In this document: piece by piece, positions 1-15,000 of the stretch
Layout: each line of letters begins with the position of its first letter
Numbering within the stretch: position 1 is the first letter of the stretch
DNA from: Vibrio atlanticus
GTDB lineage: Bacteria > Pseudomonadota > Gammaproteobacteria > Enterobacterales > Vibrionaceae
Length of the DNA: 64,000 bases
NCBI RefSeq assembly: GCF_024347315.1
Contig: NZ_AP025460.1
Coordinates: 1,426,001 to 1,490,000, forward strand
Direction: 5' to 3'
The notes under the pieces: model-generated
What the model was told of the DNA's origin: nothing
Seen by the model: only the letters and a program-made list of their open reading frames with translations
The model's database searches: none
Made by a program: the position numbers and the translations under genes

Positions 1-19
1 TTGTGATAACGGGGGATAT

Positions 20-3000
20 ATGGATATTGAGGTTTCGCGCCAAGCTGCGGTTGTTGAAGCAGTAAGTGGGGATGTGGTTGTAGTAACACCTGACGGCAAC
101 CCAAAAAAAGTTCTAGTTGGCGATATCATCCGTGAAAATGAGATAGTCATTACCGCAAATAATGCAGAACTTGTATTAGGTGCTCCAAATGGTGAGGTTC
201 TGGTTGGCGAGAATTGTGTTGGATGTATTGACCAAGAATTGTCTTGGGCTGATGCCCCTATCGCCGGAGAGGTCAATTTCGATCTAGAGCAATCTGACGA
301 CGGAGCCTTTACTGACGATGATATTGCGGCAATCCAAGAAGCTATTTTAGGCGGCGCCGATCCGACTGAAATTTTGGAAGCAACGGCTGCTGGTGAAGGG
401 CTAGGCTCTGCAAATGCTGGCTTTGTTACGATTGAATACAATAATATTCAAACTCAGCCCTCGACATTCTTTGAGACATCAGGGCTTGCGAAAGAAGAGG
501 CAGAGGAAACTCGAGAGGAATTTAGAACGATCACCCGTTCAGCTGGTGGTCAATCGATCAGCGAATCAGTCACTGAAGGTTCCATTTCTGGCAATACCTA
601 CCCCCAATCTATTACAACCACAGAAACGATTATTGCGGGCAGTTTAGCTCTAGACCCAGATTCTTTTGTCCCAGACACACTCTCCCTTGCTTCACTCCTA
701 AGTGAGCTTAATAACGACATTACATCAAGCGGCCAAGTTGTCACGTTTACTTACGACTCGGTGGCGAATTCCATTGTTGGCGTTCAAGGTACTGACGAAG
801 TATTACGTATCGATATTGATGCGACTAGTGTTGGCAATAATATTGAGCTCACGCTAACCACCACGATTTCTCAATCTATTGATCATGTTCCGTCTATCGG
901 TGGTGGGCAGGTCTCTTATACTGGCGATCAAATTAACTTTGCTTTTGATATTCAAGGTGAAGACTCCGCAGGAAACCCAATAGCATCACCAATTAATGCG
1001 CTGGTTACTTTATTTGACGGGGTGAATCCGTCTGCTGAAAGCGTGAATATCAATAATGTAGAAACGAGTAGTGCACCTATTGAAGGCACTTTTTCTAATA
1101 TTGGAAGTGATAAACTTCAATCTGCTGTCTTTGATGCAAGTGCGTTAGGAGAGTTTGATGGGTTGCTCAGTGATAACCAAAATACGGTAGCAAGACTGTC
1201 TGATGACGGAACAACGATCACTCTGTCTATTCAAGGGAGAGGTGAGGTTGTTCTCACAATCTCTCTCGATACCGATGGCACATATAATTTCCAACAGTTT
1301 AAACCAATAGAAGAAGTGAGCTCCGACACGCTTTCATTCTCTCTACCGATCACGGTTACCGATTTTGACCAGGATGTCGTAACGAATACGATTAAGGTTG
1401 ATATCTCTGATGGTGATAGCCCGTTCATTATTAATGTTGATGGCATCGATGTTGATGAGTCAGGCATTGTTGGCGGCTCACAAGAAGGAACAACCCCAGT
1501 AGGCGGTATTGGCAGTATCACAGCAAGTGTTTTTGAAAGTGACATTATTGACCATTACGAACTTGAACCGACTGAATTTAATACAGCGGGAGCTTTGGTT
1601 TCCAATGGTGCTGCCGTTCAATTAGAGTTAGTTAGTCAAACCAATGGTGTGAGAACGTATGAAGGTTATGTTGAGGTCAATGGATCTCGAATTACGGTCT
1701 TTGACGTTAAAGTCGATAGTCCATCATTGGGGAATTATGAATTTACTCTGTACGAATCGCTTTCACATCAAGGTTCTGAAGGTGAGTTGCTAACCTTTGT
1801 ATTGCCCATTTACGCGGTTGACGCGGATGGTGACCGTTCTGCACTATCTGGTGGGTCAAATACACCAGAAGCTGCTGAGATCTTAATCAGTGTAAAAGAT
1901 GATGTGGTCGAACTCATCGATAATGTCGTTTCCGTCGATGAACCGACCTTAGCTGGTGATACTGTTGTTTCTTACAATCTATTCAACTTTGAGGGTGCGG
2001 ATGGTTCGACAATCCAATCACTGTCTTACGATGGGGTCGAATACAAGTTAGACCAAAATCTACTCCCAGATGCGGCACAAACTTTCCCATTTACAGAAGG
2101 GGTTGCAACGATTTCACTCAATGGTGATTTTAGTTTTGAAGTCGCTCGTGACATCAACCACTCAAGCAGCGAAACCATAGTAAAACAATTTGCCTTTTTA
2201 GCTGAAGATGCTGATGGTGACGAGAGCTTCTCAACGCTTGATCTTAGTATTACTGATGGCCAAGATCCGGTAATTAACCTAGTTCCACCAGTGACATTAT
2301 CTGAAACGAATCTTGGTGACGGATCTTCGCCAAGCGGAAATGCGGTTAGCGCCACTGAAACGATTACGTTTACAGCCGGTAGTGATGATGTCGCGAGTTT
2401 TCGGATTGATCCAAACTTATTCAATACCAATGATACGCTCAAATCGAATGGGCTTGTCGTTGAACTCAAGGAAGACCCTCAGAACTTAGGTACTTATATA
2501 GGTTTTGTTAACGATGGGGTAAACCCTGATGTCCCAGTATTCACGATTAGCTTTTCTACAAGTACATTAGGGGAATACACCTTCACGCTGCTTGAAGCGT
2601 TAGATCATGAAGATGGCCTTGCAAATAACGAGCTAAGTTTTGAACTGCCTGTTTACGCCGTGGACACTGATGGCGATAGCTCGCAAATTTCCCCGCTTAC
2701 AATGACCATCGGTGATGATGTGCAAATCATGAAAGATGGTGTGCTCAATATTGTTGAACCGACGGTTGCGGATTTGGCTGCTGGTACGGTGACGACTGCC
2801 ACCATTGATGTGATGCCTGATCAGAGTGCTGATGGTGCGACCATTACCCAGATCACGTACGACAATACCGTTTACACCTTGAATCAGGGCTTAACGGGAG
2901 AGCAGCTTATCACTGTGCCTGAGGGAAAACTGTTTGTTACCCTTGAAGGCGAAATACGCTTTGAGCCCAATCGCGATTTAAACCACACAAGCAGCGAAGA

Positions 3001-6000
3001 TATCGTTAAGACGATCGTGGTGACGTCAAGTGACTTTGATAAAGATCCGGTGACATCCACCGTTACTTTGACCATCACCGATGGTGATATTCCAATCATC
3101 AATACTATTCCAAGCGTCTCGCTATCAGAATCTAACCTTGCAGATGGCTCGGCAGCAAGCACCGTGCCTGTGAGTCAAACCGAGACTATTCAGTTTACTA
3201 ATCAAAGCGACAATGTGACCAGCTTTCGTATTGAGCCAAGCTTATTTAACCCCAACGACACACTTAAATCTAATGGGTTGGTTGTTGAGCTTAAAGCTGA
3301 TCCAAACACTACTGGAGCGTACATCGGCTTTGTGAAAGATGGAGCCAACCCAGAGGTTCCCGTCTTTACTATTAGCTTTTCTACCAGCACGGTGGGTGAG
3401 TACACCTTTACTCTACTTGAAGCATTAGATCATGCTGATGGCCAAGCAAAGAACGATCTGAGCTTTGAGCTTCCTGTACTTGCGGTCGATCGTGATGGTG
3501 ATGATTCATTGATGTCGCCACTGAAAGTAACGGTCAGCGATGATGTGCAAGGCATGCAAAACCAAACGTTAACCATTACTGAGCCAACGGTTGCTGATTT
3601 GGCTGCCGGTGTTGTTACGACAGGCACTGTTGATGTGATGCCAGTACAAAGTGCAGATGGTGCAACAATCACTCAGTTCGTTTATGACGGACAACTTAGA
3701 ACATTGGTTCAAACAGATACTGGTGAGCAGCGGTTTGGTTTCACTGAAGGGACGTTAGTCATCACCCTGCAAGGTGAAGTGCGTTTTGAACCCAATCGCG
3801 ATTTAGTTCATACAAACAACGAAGACATCGTTAAAACAATCGTAGTGACGTCGAGCGACTTTGATAAAGATCCGGTGACATCCACCGTGACTTTGACCAT
3901 CACCGATGGTGATATTCCAATCATCAATACTATTCCAACCGTTACGCTATCAGAATCCAATCTAGCCGATGGCGCGGCAGCAAGCACCGTGCCTGTGAGT
4001 CAAACCGAGACTATTCAGTTTACTAATCAAAGCGACAATGTGACCAGTTTCCGCATTGAGCCAAGCTTATTTAATCCCAACGACACACTTAAATCGAATG
4101 GGTTGGTCGTTGAGCTTAAAGCAGATCCAAACACGACTGGGGCGTATATCGGCTTTGTGAAAGATGGAGCCAACCCAGAGGTTCCTGTCTTTACGATTAG
4201 TTTCTCTACTAGCACTGTGGGTGAGTACACCTTTACTCTGCTTGAAGCGTTAGATCATGCTGATGGCCAAGCGAAGAACGATCTGAGCTTTGAGCTTCCT
4301 GTACTTGCGGTCGACCGTGATGGTGACGACTCATTGATGTCGCCATTAAAAGTGACGGTCAGCGATGATGTTCAAGGCATGCAAAATCAAACGTTGAGCA
4401 TTACTGAGCCAACGGTGGCTGATTTGGATGCTGGTGTTGTCACGACCAACACGGTTGATGTGATGCCCGTTCAAAGTGCTGATGGCGCGACCATCACTCA
4501 GTTCGTTTATGACGGACAACTTCGAACATTGGTTCAATCTAATACGGGTGAGCAGCGGTTTGGTTTCACTGAAGGGACGTTAGTCATCACCCTGCAAGGT
4601 GAAGTGCGTTTTGAACCCAATCGCGATTTAGTTCATACAAACAACGAAGACATCGTTAAAACAATCGTAGTGACGTCAAGTGATTTTGATAAAGATCCGG
4701 TGACATCTACTGTGAAGTTGACCATCACCGATGGTGATATTCCAACGATTAATACCATTCCAAGCGTCACTTTATCAGAATCTAACCTTACAGATGGCTC
4801 GGCAGCAAGCAATACTCCGGTGAGCCAAACTGAGATTATTCAGTTCACCGATCAAAGCGATAATGTCACCAGCTTCCGCATTGATCCAAGCTTATTTAAT
4901 ACCAACGATACACTTAAATCGAATGGGTTGGTCGTTGAGCTTAAAGCTGATCCAAACACTACTGGAGCGTACATCGGCTTTGTGAAAGACGGAGCCAACC
5001 CAGAAGTTCCTGTCTTTACGATTAGCTTCTCAAGTAGCACGGTGGGTGAGTACACCTTTACTCTACTTGAAGCGTTAGATCATGCTGATGGCCAAGCGAA
5101 GAACGATCTGAGCTTTGAACTACCTGTCTTTGCGGTCGACCGCGATGGTGACGATTCATTGATGTCGCCATTGAAAGTGACGGTCAACGATGATGTTCAA
5201 GGCATGCAAAATCAAACGTTGACCATTACTGAGCCAACGGTGGCTGATTTGGCTGCTGGTGTTGTCACGACAGGCACGGTTGATGTGATGCCAGTGCAAA
5301 GTGCAGATGGGGCAACGATTACCCAGTTCGTTTATGACGGGCAACTTAGAACATTGGTTCAAACAGATACTGGTGAGCAGCGCTTCGGTTTCACTGAAGG
5401 GACGTTAGTCATCACCCTTCAAGGTGAAGTGCGTTTTGAACCCAATCGCGATTTAAACCACACGAGCAGCGAAGACATCGTTAAAACCATCGTGGTGACG
5501 TCAAGTGACTTTGATAAAGATCCGGTGACATCCACCGTTACTTTGACCATCACTGATGGTGATATTCCAATCATCAATACTATTCCAAGCGTCTCGCTAT
5601 CAGAATCTAACCTTGCAGATGGCTCGGCAGCAAGCACCGTGCCTGTGAGTCAAACCGAGACTATTCAGTTTACTAATCAAAGCGACAATGTGACCAGCTT
5701 TCGTATTGAGCCAAGCTTATTTAACCCCAACGACACACTTAAATCGAATGGGTTGGTTGTTGAGCTTAAAGCTGATCCAAACACTACTGGAGAGTACATC
5801 GGCTTTGTGAAAGATGGAGCCAACCCAGAGGTTCCCGTCTTTACTATTAGCTTTTCTACCAGCACGGTGGGTGAGTACACCTTTACTCTACTTGAAGCAT
5901 TAGATCATGCTGATGGCCAAGCGAAGAACGATCTGAGCTTTGAACTGCCTGTTTATGCGGTAGACCGTGATGGTGATGATTCGTTAATGTCGCCACTGAA

Positions 6001-9000
6001 AGTGACGGTCAGCGATGACGTTCAAGGCATGCAAAATCAAACGCTGAGTATTTCTGAACCAACGGTGGCTGATCTGGCAGCTGGAACGGTGTCGACTGGC
6101 ACCGTCGATGTGATGCCAAACCAAAGTGCCGACGGGGCGACAATCACTAAGTTTGTTTATGACAATCAAGCTGAAAAGGCGTTGGTGCAGACAAATACAG
6201 GGGAACAGCAGTTTATAGTCGATGAAGGTGTCCTGTATATCACTCTGGAAGGTGATGTCCGTTTCGAACCTAATCGCAACCTCAATCATTCAGGGGGCGA
6301 TATTGTTAAGACTATTACGGTCACGTCTGAAGATAAAGATGGTGACGAAGTCACGTCGACCGTTACGCTTACCATTTCAGATGGTGCTCCACCTGTTATT
6401 GATAACATACCACCAGTCGCCTTGGCTGAAGCAAACTTGCTTGATGGCACCTCTCCGAGCATAACGGTCACTCAAACCGGAACAATGACGTTTACATCTG
6501 GTAGTGATGATGTGAGCCACTTCCGTATTGATACTGCCCAATTCAATACAACTGGTGATCTAAAATCGGATGGTCTGGTCGTTCAGCTAAAAGAAGATCC
6601 TCTAAACAGCGACAATTATATTGGTTTCGTACAAAACGGTGGTGTCCAAACGGACATTTTCACCATCACTTTTGATAGTTTGGTGCTTGGTCAATATACC
6701 TTCACATTGTTAGAAGAGTTAGATCACCTGCCTGTGCAAGGTAATAACGTTCAAATCTTCACCTTGCCAGTTATTGCGGTCGACCAAGACAATACGGATT
6801 CAGTAATTAAGCCTCTTACGGTGACTATTACTGATGATGTACCCGTCATTACGGATACAACAGTCGCGAGTACGTTTGTTGTTGATGAAGATGATTTAGG
6901 CTCTGTTGTGGCTCAAGCGACAGGCTCGTTTGTGACCACAGAAGGTGCAGACCAAGTTGAGGCTTATGAGCTACGTAACATCTCTGACCTAGAAACTACT
7001 CTGACATCAGGCAATGAAGCGATTTCGATCACTGAGGTCACTGGGGCGTCGGACACAACCACCTACCAAGGTGCGACCACAAGCGGGACTCCGATTTTTA
7101 CTTTTGCACTGGGTAACGATGGGTCATACACATTTACCTTGCTTGGTCCTCTAGATCATGAGCCTAGCTCAGAGGCGAGAAATAAGCTGCCTATCTCCTT
7201 TGATGTAGTGGCTGTTGACAGTGATGGCGATGACTCCAACCAGTATCAACTACCAATTCAAGTCATTGATGATGTTCCGGTAATGGCGCCGCCGACGGGC
7301 GAAACGGTTGTCGATGAAGACGACCTTTCAGGCATAGGTTCGGATCAATCTGACGACACTATCATCAATGGACTGTTCACCGTCGATGAAGGTGCCGATG
7401 GCGTTGTGAAGTATGAACTGGTTGATGAAGATTTAGTCTTGACCGGTTTAACCTCCGATGGAGAAAGCTTAGAGTGGCTAGCTGTTTCACAAAGCGGCAC
7501 AAAATTCACATACGTTGCTCAAACTGTGACCAGCAATGAAGCGGTGTTTGAGATTGTTTTCGATACCTCTGATAACAGCTATCAATTCGAATTATTTAAA
7601 CCACTGAAGCACCCTGACGGTGCAAACGAGAACGCGATAGATCTTGATTTCTCCATCGTTGCTGAAGATTTTGATCAAGACCAATCGAATGCGATTGATT
7701 TGAAGATCACGGTGACGGATGATGTGCCAACCATCACTGATACGACTGTTGCGAGTACGTTTGTTGTTGATGAAGATGATTTAGGCTCTGTTGTGGCTCA
7801 AGCGACAGGCTCGTTTGTGACCACAGAAGGTGCAGACCAAGTAGAGGTTTACGAACTGCGTAACGTAGCCACTCTAGAAACTACTCTGACATCAGGCAAT
7901 GAAGCGATTTCGATCACTGAGGTCACTGGGGCTGCGAACACAACCACCTACCAAGGTGCGACCACAAGTGGGACTCCGATTTTTACTCTTGCACTGGGTA
8001 ATGATGGGTCATACACATTCACTTTACTTGGCCCTCTAAATCACGCTACTGGATCAAATGACCTAACCATACCATTTAATGTTGTGGCGGTAGACGGTGA
8101 TGGCGATGACTCCAACCAGTATCAACTACCAATTCAAGTCATTGATGATGTTCCAGTAATGACGCCGCCGACGGGCGAAACGGTTGTCGATGAAGACGAC
8201 CTTTCAGGCATAGGTTCGGATCAATCTGAAGACACCATTATCAATGGACTGTTCACCGTCGATGAAGGTGCCGATGGCGTTGTGAAGTATGAACTGGTTG
8301 ATGAAGATTTAGTCTTGACCGGTTTAACCTCCGATGGAGAAAGCTTAGAGTGGCTAGCTGTTTCACAAAACGGCACAACATTCACCTATGTTGCTCAAAC
8401 TGTGACCAGCAATGAAGCCGTGTTTGAGATTGTTTTCGATACCTCTGATAACAGCTATCAATTCGAATTATTTAAACCACTGAAGCACCCTGATGGTGCA
8501 AATGAGAACGCGATAGATCTTGATTTCTCAATCGTTGCTGAAGATTTTGATCAAGACCAATCGAAGGCGATTGATTTGAAGATCACGGTGACGGATGATG
8601 TGCCAACCATCACTGATACGACTGTCGCGAGTACGTTTGTCGTTGATGAAGGCGATTTAGGCTCTGTTATCGCTCAGGCGACAGGCTCGTTTGTTACCAC
8701 AGAAGGTGCAGACCAAGTAGAGGTTTACGAACTACGCAATATCTCAATGCTGGAAGCGACACTATCGTCGGGCAATGAAGGTATCAAGATCACTGAGATC
8801 ACAGGTGCCGCTAACACGACTACCTACCAAGGGACAACTGACTCTAGTGGAACACCAATTTTCACACTAGTGTTGACTGATGATGGTGCTTACACCTTTA
8901 CCTTGCTTGGCCCACTCAATCACGCTACGACACCGAGTAACCTCGATAAATTAACAATGCTGTTTGATGTTGTGGCCGTTGATGGTGATGGCGATGATTC

Positions 9001-12000
9001 TAACCAATATGTATTGCCAATCGAGGTGCTAGATGATGCGCCAACTATCACTGATACAACAGTCGCGAGTACGTTTGTTGTTGATGAAGATGATTTAGGC
9101 TCTGTTGTGGCTCAAGCGACAGGTTCGTTTGTGAGCACAGAAGGTGCAGACAAAGTTGAGGCTTATGAACTACGTAATATATCTGACCTAGAAGATGCTC
9201 TGACATCAGGCAACGAAGCGATTTCGATCACAGAGGTTACTGGGGGGGCGAACACAACCACCTACCAAGGTGCGACCATAAGCGGGACTCCGATTTTTAC
9301 TTTTGCACTGGGTAACGATGGGTCATACACATTTACCTTGCTTGGTCCTCTAGATCATGAGCCTAGCTCAGAGGCGAGAAATAAGCTGCCTATCTCCTTT
9401 GATGTAGTGGCTGTTGACAGTGATGGCGATGATTCCAACCAGTATCAATTACCAATTCAAGTCATTGATGATATTCCGGAAATGACGCCGCCGACGGGCG
9501 AAACGGTTGTCGATGAAGACGATCTTTCAGGCATAGGTTCGGATCAATCTGACGACACTATCATCAATGGACTGTTCACCGTCGATGAAGGTGCCGATGG
9601 CGTTGTGAAGTATGAACTGGTTGATGAAGATTTAGTCTTGACCGGTTTAACCTCCGATGGAGAAAGCTTAGAGTGGCTAGCTGTTTCACAAAGCGGCACA
9701 AAATTCACATACGTTGCTCAAACTGTGACCAGCAATGAAGCGGTGTTTGAGATTGTTTTCGATACCTCTGATAACAGCTATCAATTCGAATTATTTAAAC
9801 CACTGAAGCACCCTGACGGTGCAAACGAGAATACGATAGATCTTGATTTCTCCATCGTTGCTGAAGATTTTGATCAAGACCAATCGAATGCGATCGATCT
9901 GAAGATCACGGTGACGGATGATGTTCCATTAGTGACAACACAATCGATTACTCGTGTTGAAGGTCAGGGTTATCGCGGTTCTATAGTCGATATGTTTGCT
10001 GATGCCACTGATGTAGGCGCTGATGGGGCGGCTTTAAGTCGAATCGAAGGAATTACTGATAATGGAGTCAATATTGTTTTCCGCTCTGGAACTAGTGGGC
10101 CTTACAGTAGTGGTTTCGATCTAAATAGTGGAACTCAGGAGATTCGAGTATACGAGCAGAGCAATGGCGGCGTTGATACTCGTGAATTGGGTCGACTTCA
10201 AATAAACTCAAATGGTGAGATAGAATTTAGAGCCAATAATTACTTAGAGCATGTTGGTGATGAAATTAACTTCTCTATTAACGTAACAGCTAAGGACAGC
10301 GATTCAGATACGTCATCGACGCCACTGGATATCACAATTACCGATAGGAATTCGTCGAGAATCGTGCTGAAAGTGACCACTTTCGAGGACGCGGGTAGAG
10401 ACTCAACAATACCTTATGCTACTGGTGATGAGCCGACTTTTGAGAATGTTCAAGACAACCAGAATGGTTTACCTAATGCGCCAGCTCAAGTTTCGCTGCA
10501 AGTTAACCTGTATGACCAAGATAACAACGAGTCTATAGGCCAACTAACGATTAAGAATAGTAACCATAGAGGGACGTTCTATTACTTTGAGAACGGTGAA
10601 TATCACAAGCTAACAGCTGAACCTAATGGTCAAATATTATTTGGGCCACCTCAAATGCAACAAAGTTTTGCTCCAAACCCAAATGAAGTAAGACAAACTA
10701 TTGCGACTATCGATAACCTGTTCTTTGTCCCTGACCAAAACTTTGGTTCAAATGACAACGGGGTACGCATCAATTATGCACTTGAAATTGATAATGATGG
10801 CACCCTAGATCACACCATTAACTCAAACTTCAGAATCGAGATTGAAGCGGTAGCGGATATTGCGACTTGGGATGATGGTAATAGCACTTATCAGTATCAA
10901 GTCAACGAAGATGAAGACAACGTCACGTTACAGTTAAACGCTGAATCGCAAGATAATAGCCGAACTGAAACGATCACTTATGAGTTAGAAGTTGTCGAAG
11001 GTGACGGGAAGTTTGAGCTTCTTGATGCAGGCGGTAACGTACTTACGCTGACGGATGGTGTATACAAAATAGCGGCAGCTGATATTAACAGCACCGTGGT
11101 TAACCCAATTGATAATTTCTCGGGTCAGATAGAGTTCAAAGCAACAGCAGTTACAGAGGAAACACTGAACTCTTATGAAGATACCGACAACAGCGGAGCA
11201 AATGATAAAACTGAGGCCCGTTCTGTAGAGCAAAACATCATTATTGATGTCACCGCTGACGCGGACCCTGGAAAATTCAGTGTTAATCGCATTCAAATCA
11301 ATGAAGACAATATAGATGATCCTGATTACATAGGTCCGCTAGCTAACAAAGATGCATTCACGTTAGATGAAGTCATTTCCATGACAGGATCGGTAGATAC
11401 GGATGGCTCTGAAGAACTGTTTGTTCGTATCAGCAATATTACAGAAGGCGCAGTGCTTTACTTTGTAGGTACAAACACGGCAGTTCCTATTGTCAGTGGT
11501 ACCAATTACCACGAAATAGCGTATTCCGATTTGGCTAACGTTGAAGTGGTTCCAACTAAACACAGCAATGTGGATTTCACTTTTGATGTTACAGGTGTAG
11601 TGAAGGACACTGCAAACCTGTCAACCAACCCACAACAAGTCGATGTAGAAATACTTGGTACTAAAACGGTTAACGTTGAAGTGAAAGGGGTTGCTGACAC
11701 ACCTTATGGTGGGACGAATGGTACCGATTGGACCGCAATTACAGATGGCACTGCAAGCGGCGTTCAAACTACGATTCAAGAGAGTCAAAACGGCGACAGC
11801 TTTGCTCTGCTTGATTTCACGGTATTGTCGGGTGAGAGAAAGCCTGCTTCAGGCACAACACCATTACCGGACGATGGTTCCGAAGCTATCACTGTCATTC
11901 TATCGGGTATTCCTGATGGCGTTATAATCGAAGATGGTGACGGTACGGTTATTGATCTTAACTTTGTGGGTTACGAAACCGGACCTGGCGGTAGCCCTGA

Positions 12001-15000
12001 TTTATCAAAACCTATCTACGAAGCCAACATTACGGAGGCGGGTACAACGTCAGGTATTCGTATTCGACCTGTCGACTCTTCGACCGAGAATATCCATATT
12101 CAAGGCAAAGTGATCGTAACGGAAAACGACGGTCACACACTTTCTTTTGATCAAGAAATTCGAGTGTTGGTTGAGCCTATCATCGATACCTCAGCAACCT
12201 ACAACAACGTCACAAACGGGAACGAAGATACTGCTATCAACATCGATTGGCATCCTGAAGGCGTTGACTATATCGACTCTGACGAGCATTTCACTTCAAT
12301 TAAGATTTCCGGTATTCCACCGGGTGTCACACCCACCGTAAATGGTGATGTGACTGTTGTGAATGATGGTGCTGGTACGTTAACGATTACCCCTAAAGAC
12401 GCGAATCAAACGCCGGAACAATTTACCCAAATTGCACTAGCGAATAACTTTATTCAAATGACTCCGCCAACTGACTCTAGCGTTGATTTCACATTGACGA
12501 CAGAGGTAGACGTTGAGGAGCGTGATCACGAATATGTGGATTCATCTAACCCTGGTGAGGGTATTGCGACTGCGACGGTTACAGGTACGATCAATGTTAT
12601 CGTAAGACCCGTTGTTGAGACTCATGATGGCATCGATAATCAGCTTATCGTCGACGACGTGGCGGGAACAGGTTCTTTGGGAACGGTGAGCGCTGATCCT
12701 CTGACTGGTGTACTTAAGTTTACAACCAACAGTGATAACCCATCCGCTACGGATGAATTTGTCATTCGATACCAAGAAACCGATGGATCCTCTGCTATTG
12801 AAGAAGTCGACCAACTGGTGATTCAATTAACAAATAATGACACGAATAGCACTCCATTGTCAGATGACGTATTGAATCAATTACTCGTTATTGGTGCTTT
12901 TTATGAAGGCGATGGTCGTTGGGTTGTAACAAACGAAGACCTGTTTAGTATCAGTGCTCCGAATGGTCTTGTTTTTCCTTCAGGAAGTAACGGGGCCAAC
13001 GGGCTTAATGATATCAATATGGCCATCTTTAGCACAGTAATTGACCGAGGTGATGGTGTTGAGGTTGAAGCATCTTCAGCGGCTCGCAGAGACGGGCAAG
13101 TAACTCTAACATTCCCTCAAGTGGTTTCTGGGAGTACACAGGTTGCTGCAGACATTGCGATGACACCAAACAGTGTTGTCGATGCCATTGAGGACACACA
13201 GTTAGATTTGGGATCTGCGCTAAATAGTCTGGTCACTTTCTCTGGAGAAGATGCTTCAAAAGATCTAGTTACCATTATTATTGATGACTCTGTGACCATT
13301 AACCCAGGAGGCACTTTCCCAATTAGTTTAGCGGGAAGCAGTGAAGTCGATTTTGTTAATGGAAAATATGTATTCGAAACAACCGTTGAACAGGGCGTTC
13401 CAACTGATTTCTCAGGGCTGTTACTTAACTTGCCGGCAGACTACTCTGGTGACTTTAGATTACCACTAACCATAGTGACCAAAGATACGCTCTCTGGTGA
13501 TGAGAAAACGTTAGTTACCGACGTCGTCATCAAAGTCGCACCAGATGCAGAGACGGACCCTACGATTGAGGTGAATGTCGTCGGTTCGCTTGATGATGCC
13601 TTTAATCCTGTTGATAACGACGGTCAGGCTGGACAAGATCAGGTGGGTTACGAAGACACCTACATTCAACTCGACTTCAATTCGACTATTTCGGATCAGG
13701 TATCAGGCGTTGAAGGGGGTCAAGAGGCGTTTACATCTATTACCTTGACGTTGGATGACCCTTCAATAGGGGCATTCTATGACAATACGGGCACCTCACT
13801 TGGTACCTCAGTCACGTTTAATCAAGCTGAAATCGCGGCGGGGGCGCTCGATAATGTCCTCTTTAGGGCGATAGAAAACTACCCAACTGGAAATGATATT
13901 AACCAAGTGCAGATTAATGTAAGTGGTACAGTTACAGATACCGCAACCTACAATGATTCTGCTTTTCCGGTAGGCACTGCAACCGACTCCGATACCTTCA
14001 ATACAAGTGTTCGTTTTGATGTTGTTCCGGTTGTTGATGATGTACTTGTCTCTGGGCCGGGTAGTGATCCTGATGTAATCGAGATTACCGGCAACGAAGA
14101 CCAGCTTATTTCCTTGTCAGGTACAGGACCTGTATCGATTGCACTGACTGACCTTGATGGATCAGAACAGTTTGTATCGATTAAGTTTACCGATGTACCT
14201 GATGGCTTCCAGATGCGTGTAGATGCTGGCTCTGCTTACACTGTGAAAAACAACGGTGGCGGTGAGTGGAGTGTTCAATTGCCTCAAGCTTCTGGACTTT
14301 CATTCGACTTAAGTGAAATTTCGATTTTACCGCCTAAAAACTTCAGTGGTACTGCTGAGTTTGGTGTTGAAGTGTTCACTCAAGAGTCGCTACTTGGCGT
14401 ACCGACTGCGGCTGCAAACTTACCAAGCTTCAAACTACACGTGGTGCCTGTTGGTGACGATGTTGATACCAATCCTACGGACTCTGTAACAGGCAACGAA
14501 GGGCAGAATATTGATATCGAAATCAATGCGACTATTTTAGATAAAGAGTTGTCGGCCACAGGAAGCGGAACGTATACCGAAAATGCACCCGAAACCCTTC
14601 GAGTCGAAGTGGCAGGTGTTCCTCAAGATGCTTCTATCTACTACCCTGACGGAACCACTATAGGTAGCTATGATCCAGCGACGCAACTCTGGACACTAAA
14701 CGTTCCAGCTCAGTCGTTAGATAAGATCGTATTTAACTCTGGCGAACATAATAGTGATACAGGTAATGCTTTGGGTATTAATGGTCCACTGCAGATTACC
14801 GTTCGTTCTGTGGATACAGATGCTGATAACACGGAGCATTTAGGCACACCAACGAGTTTCAATGTTGATTTAGTGATTGATCCTATCAACGATCAACCGA
14901 CCTTTGTCAATGTGACTAACCTTGAAACGACAGAAGACTCTAATGGGGTCCCGATTAACAACTTTAGTATCTACGATATCGACGCTAACTTTGATAATCC

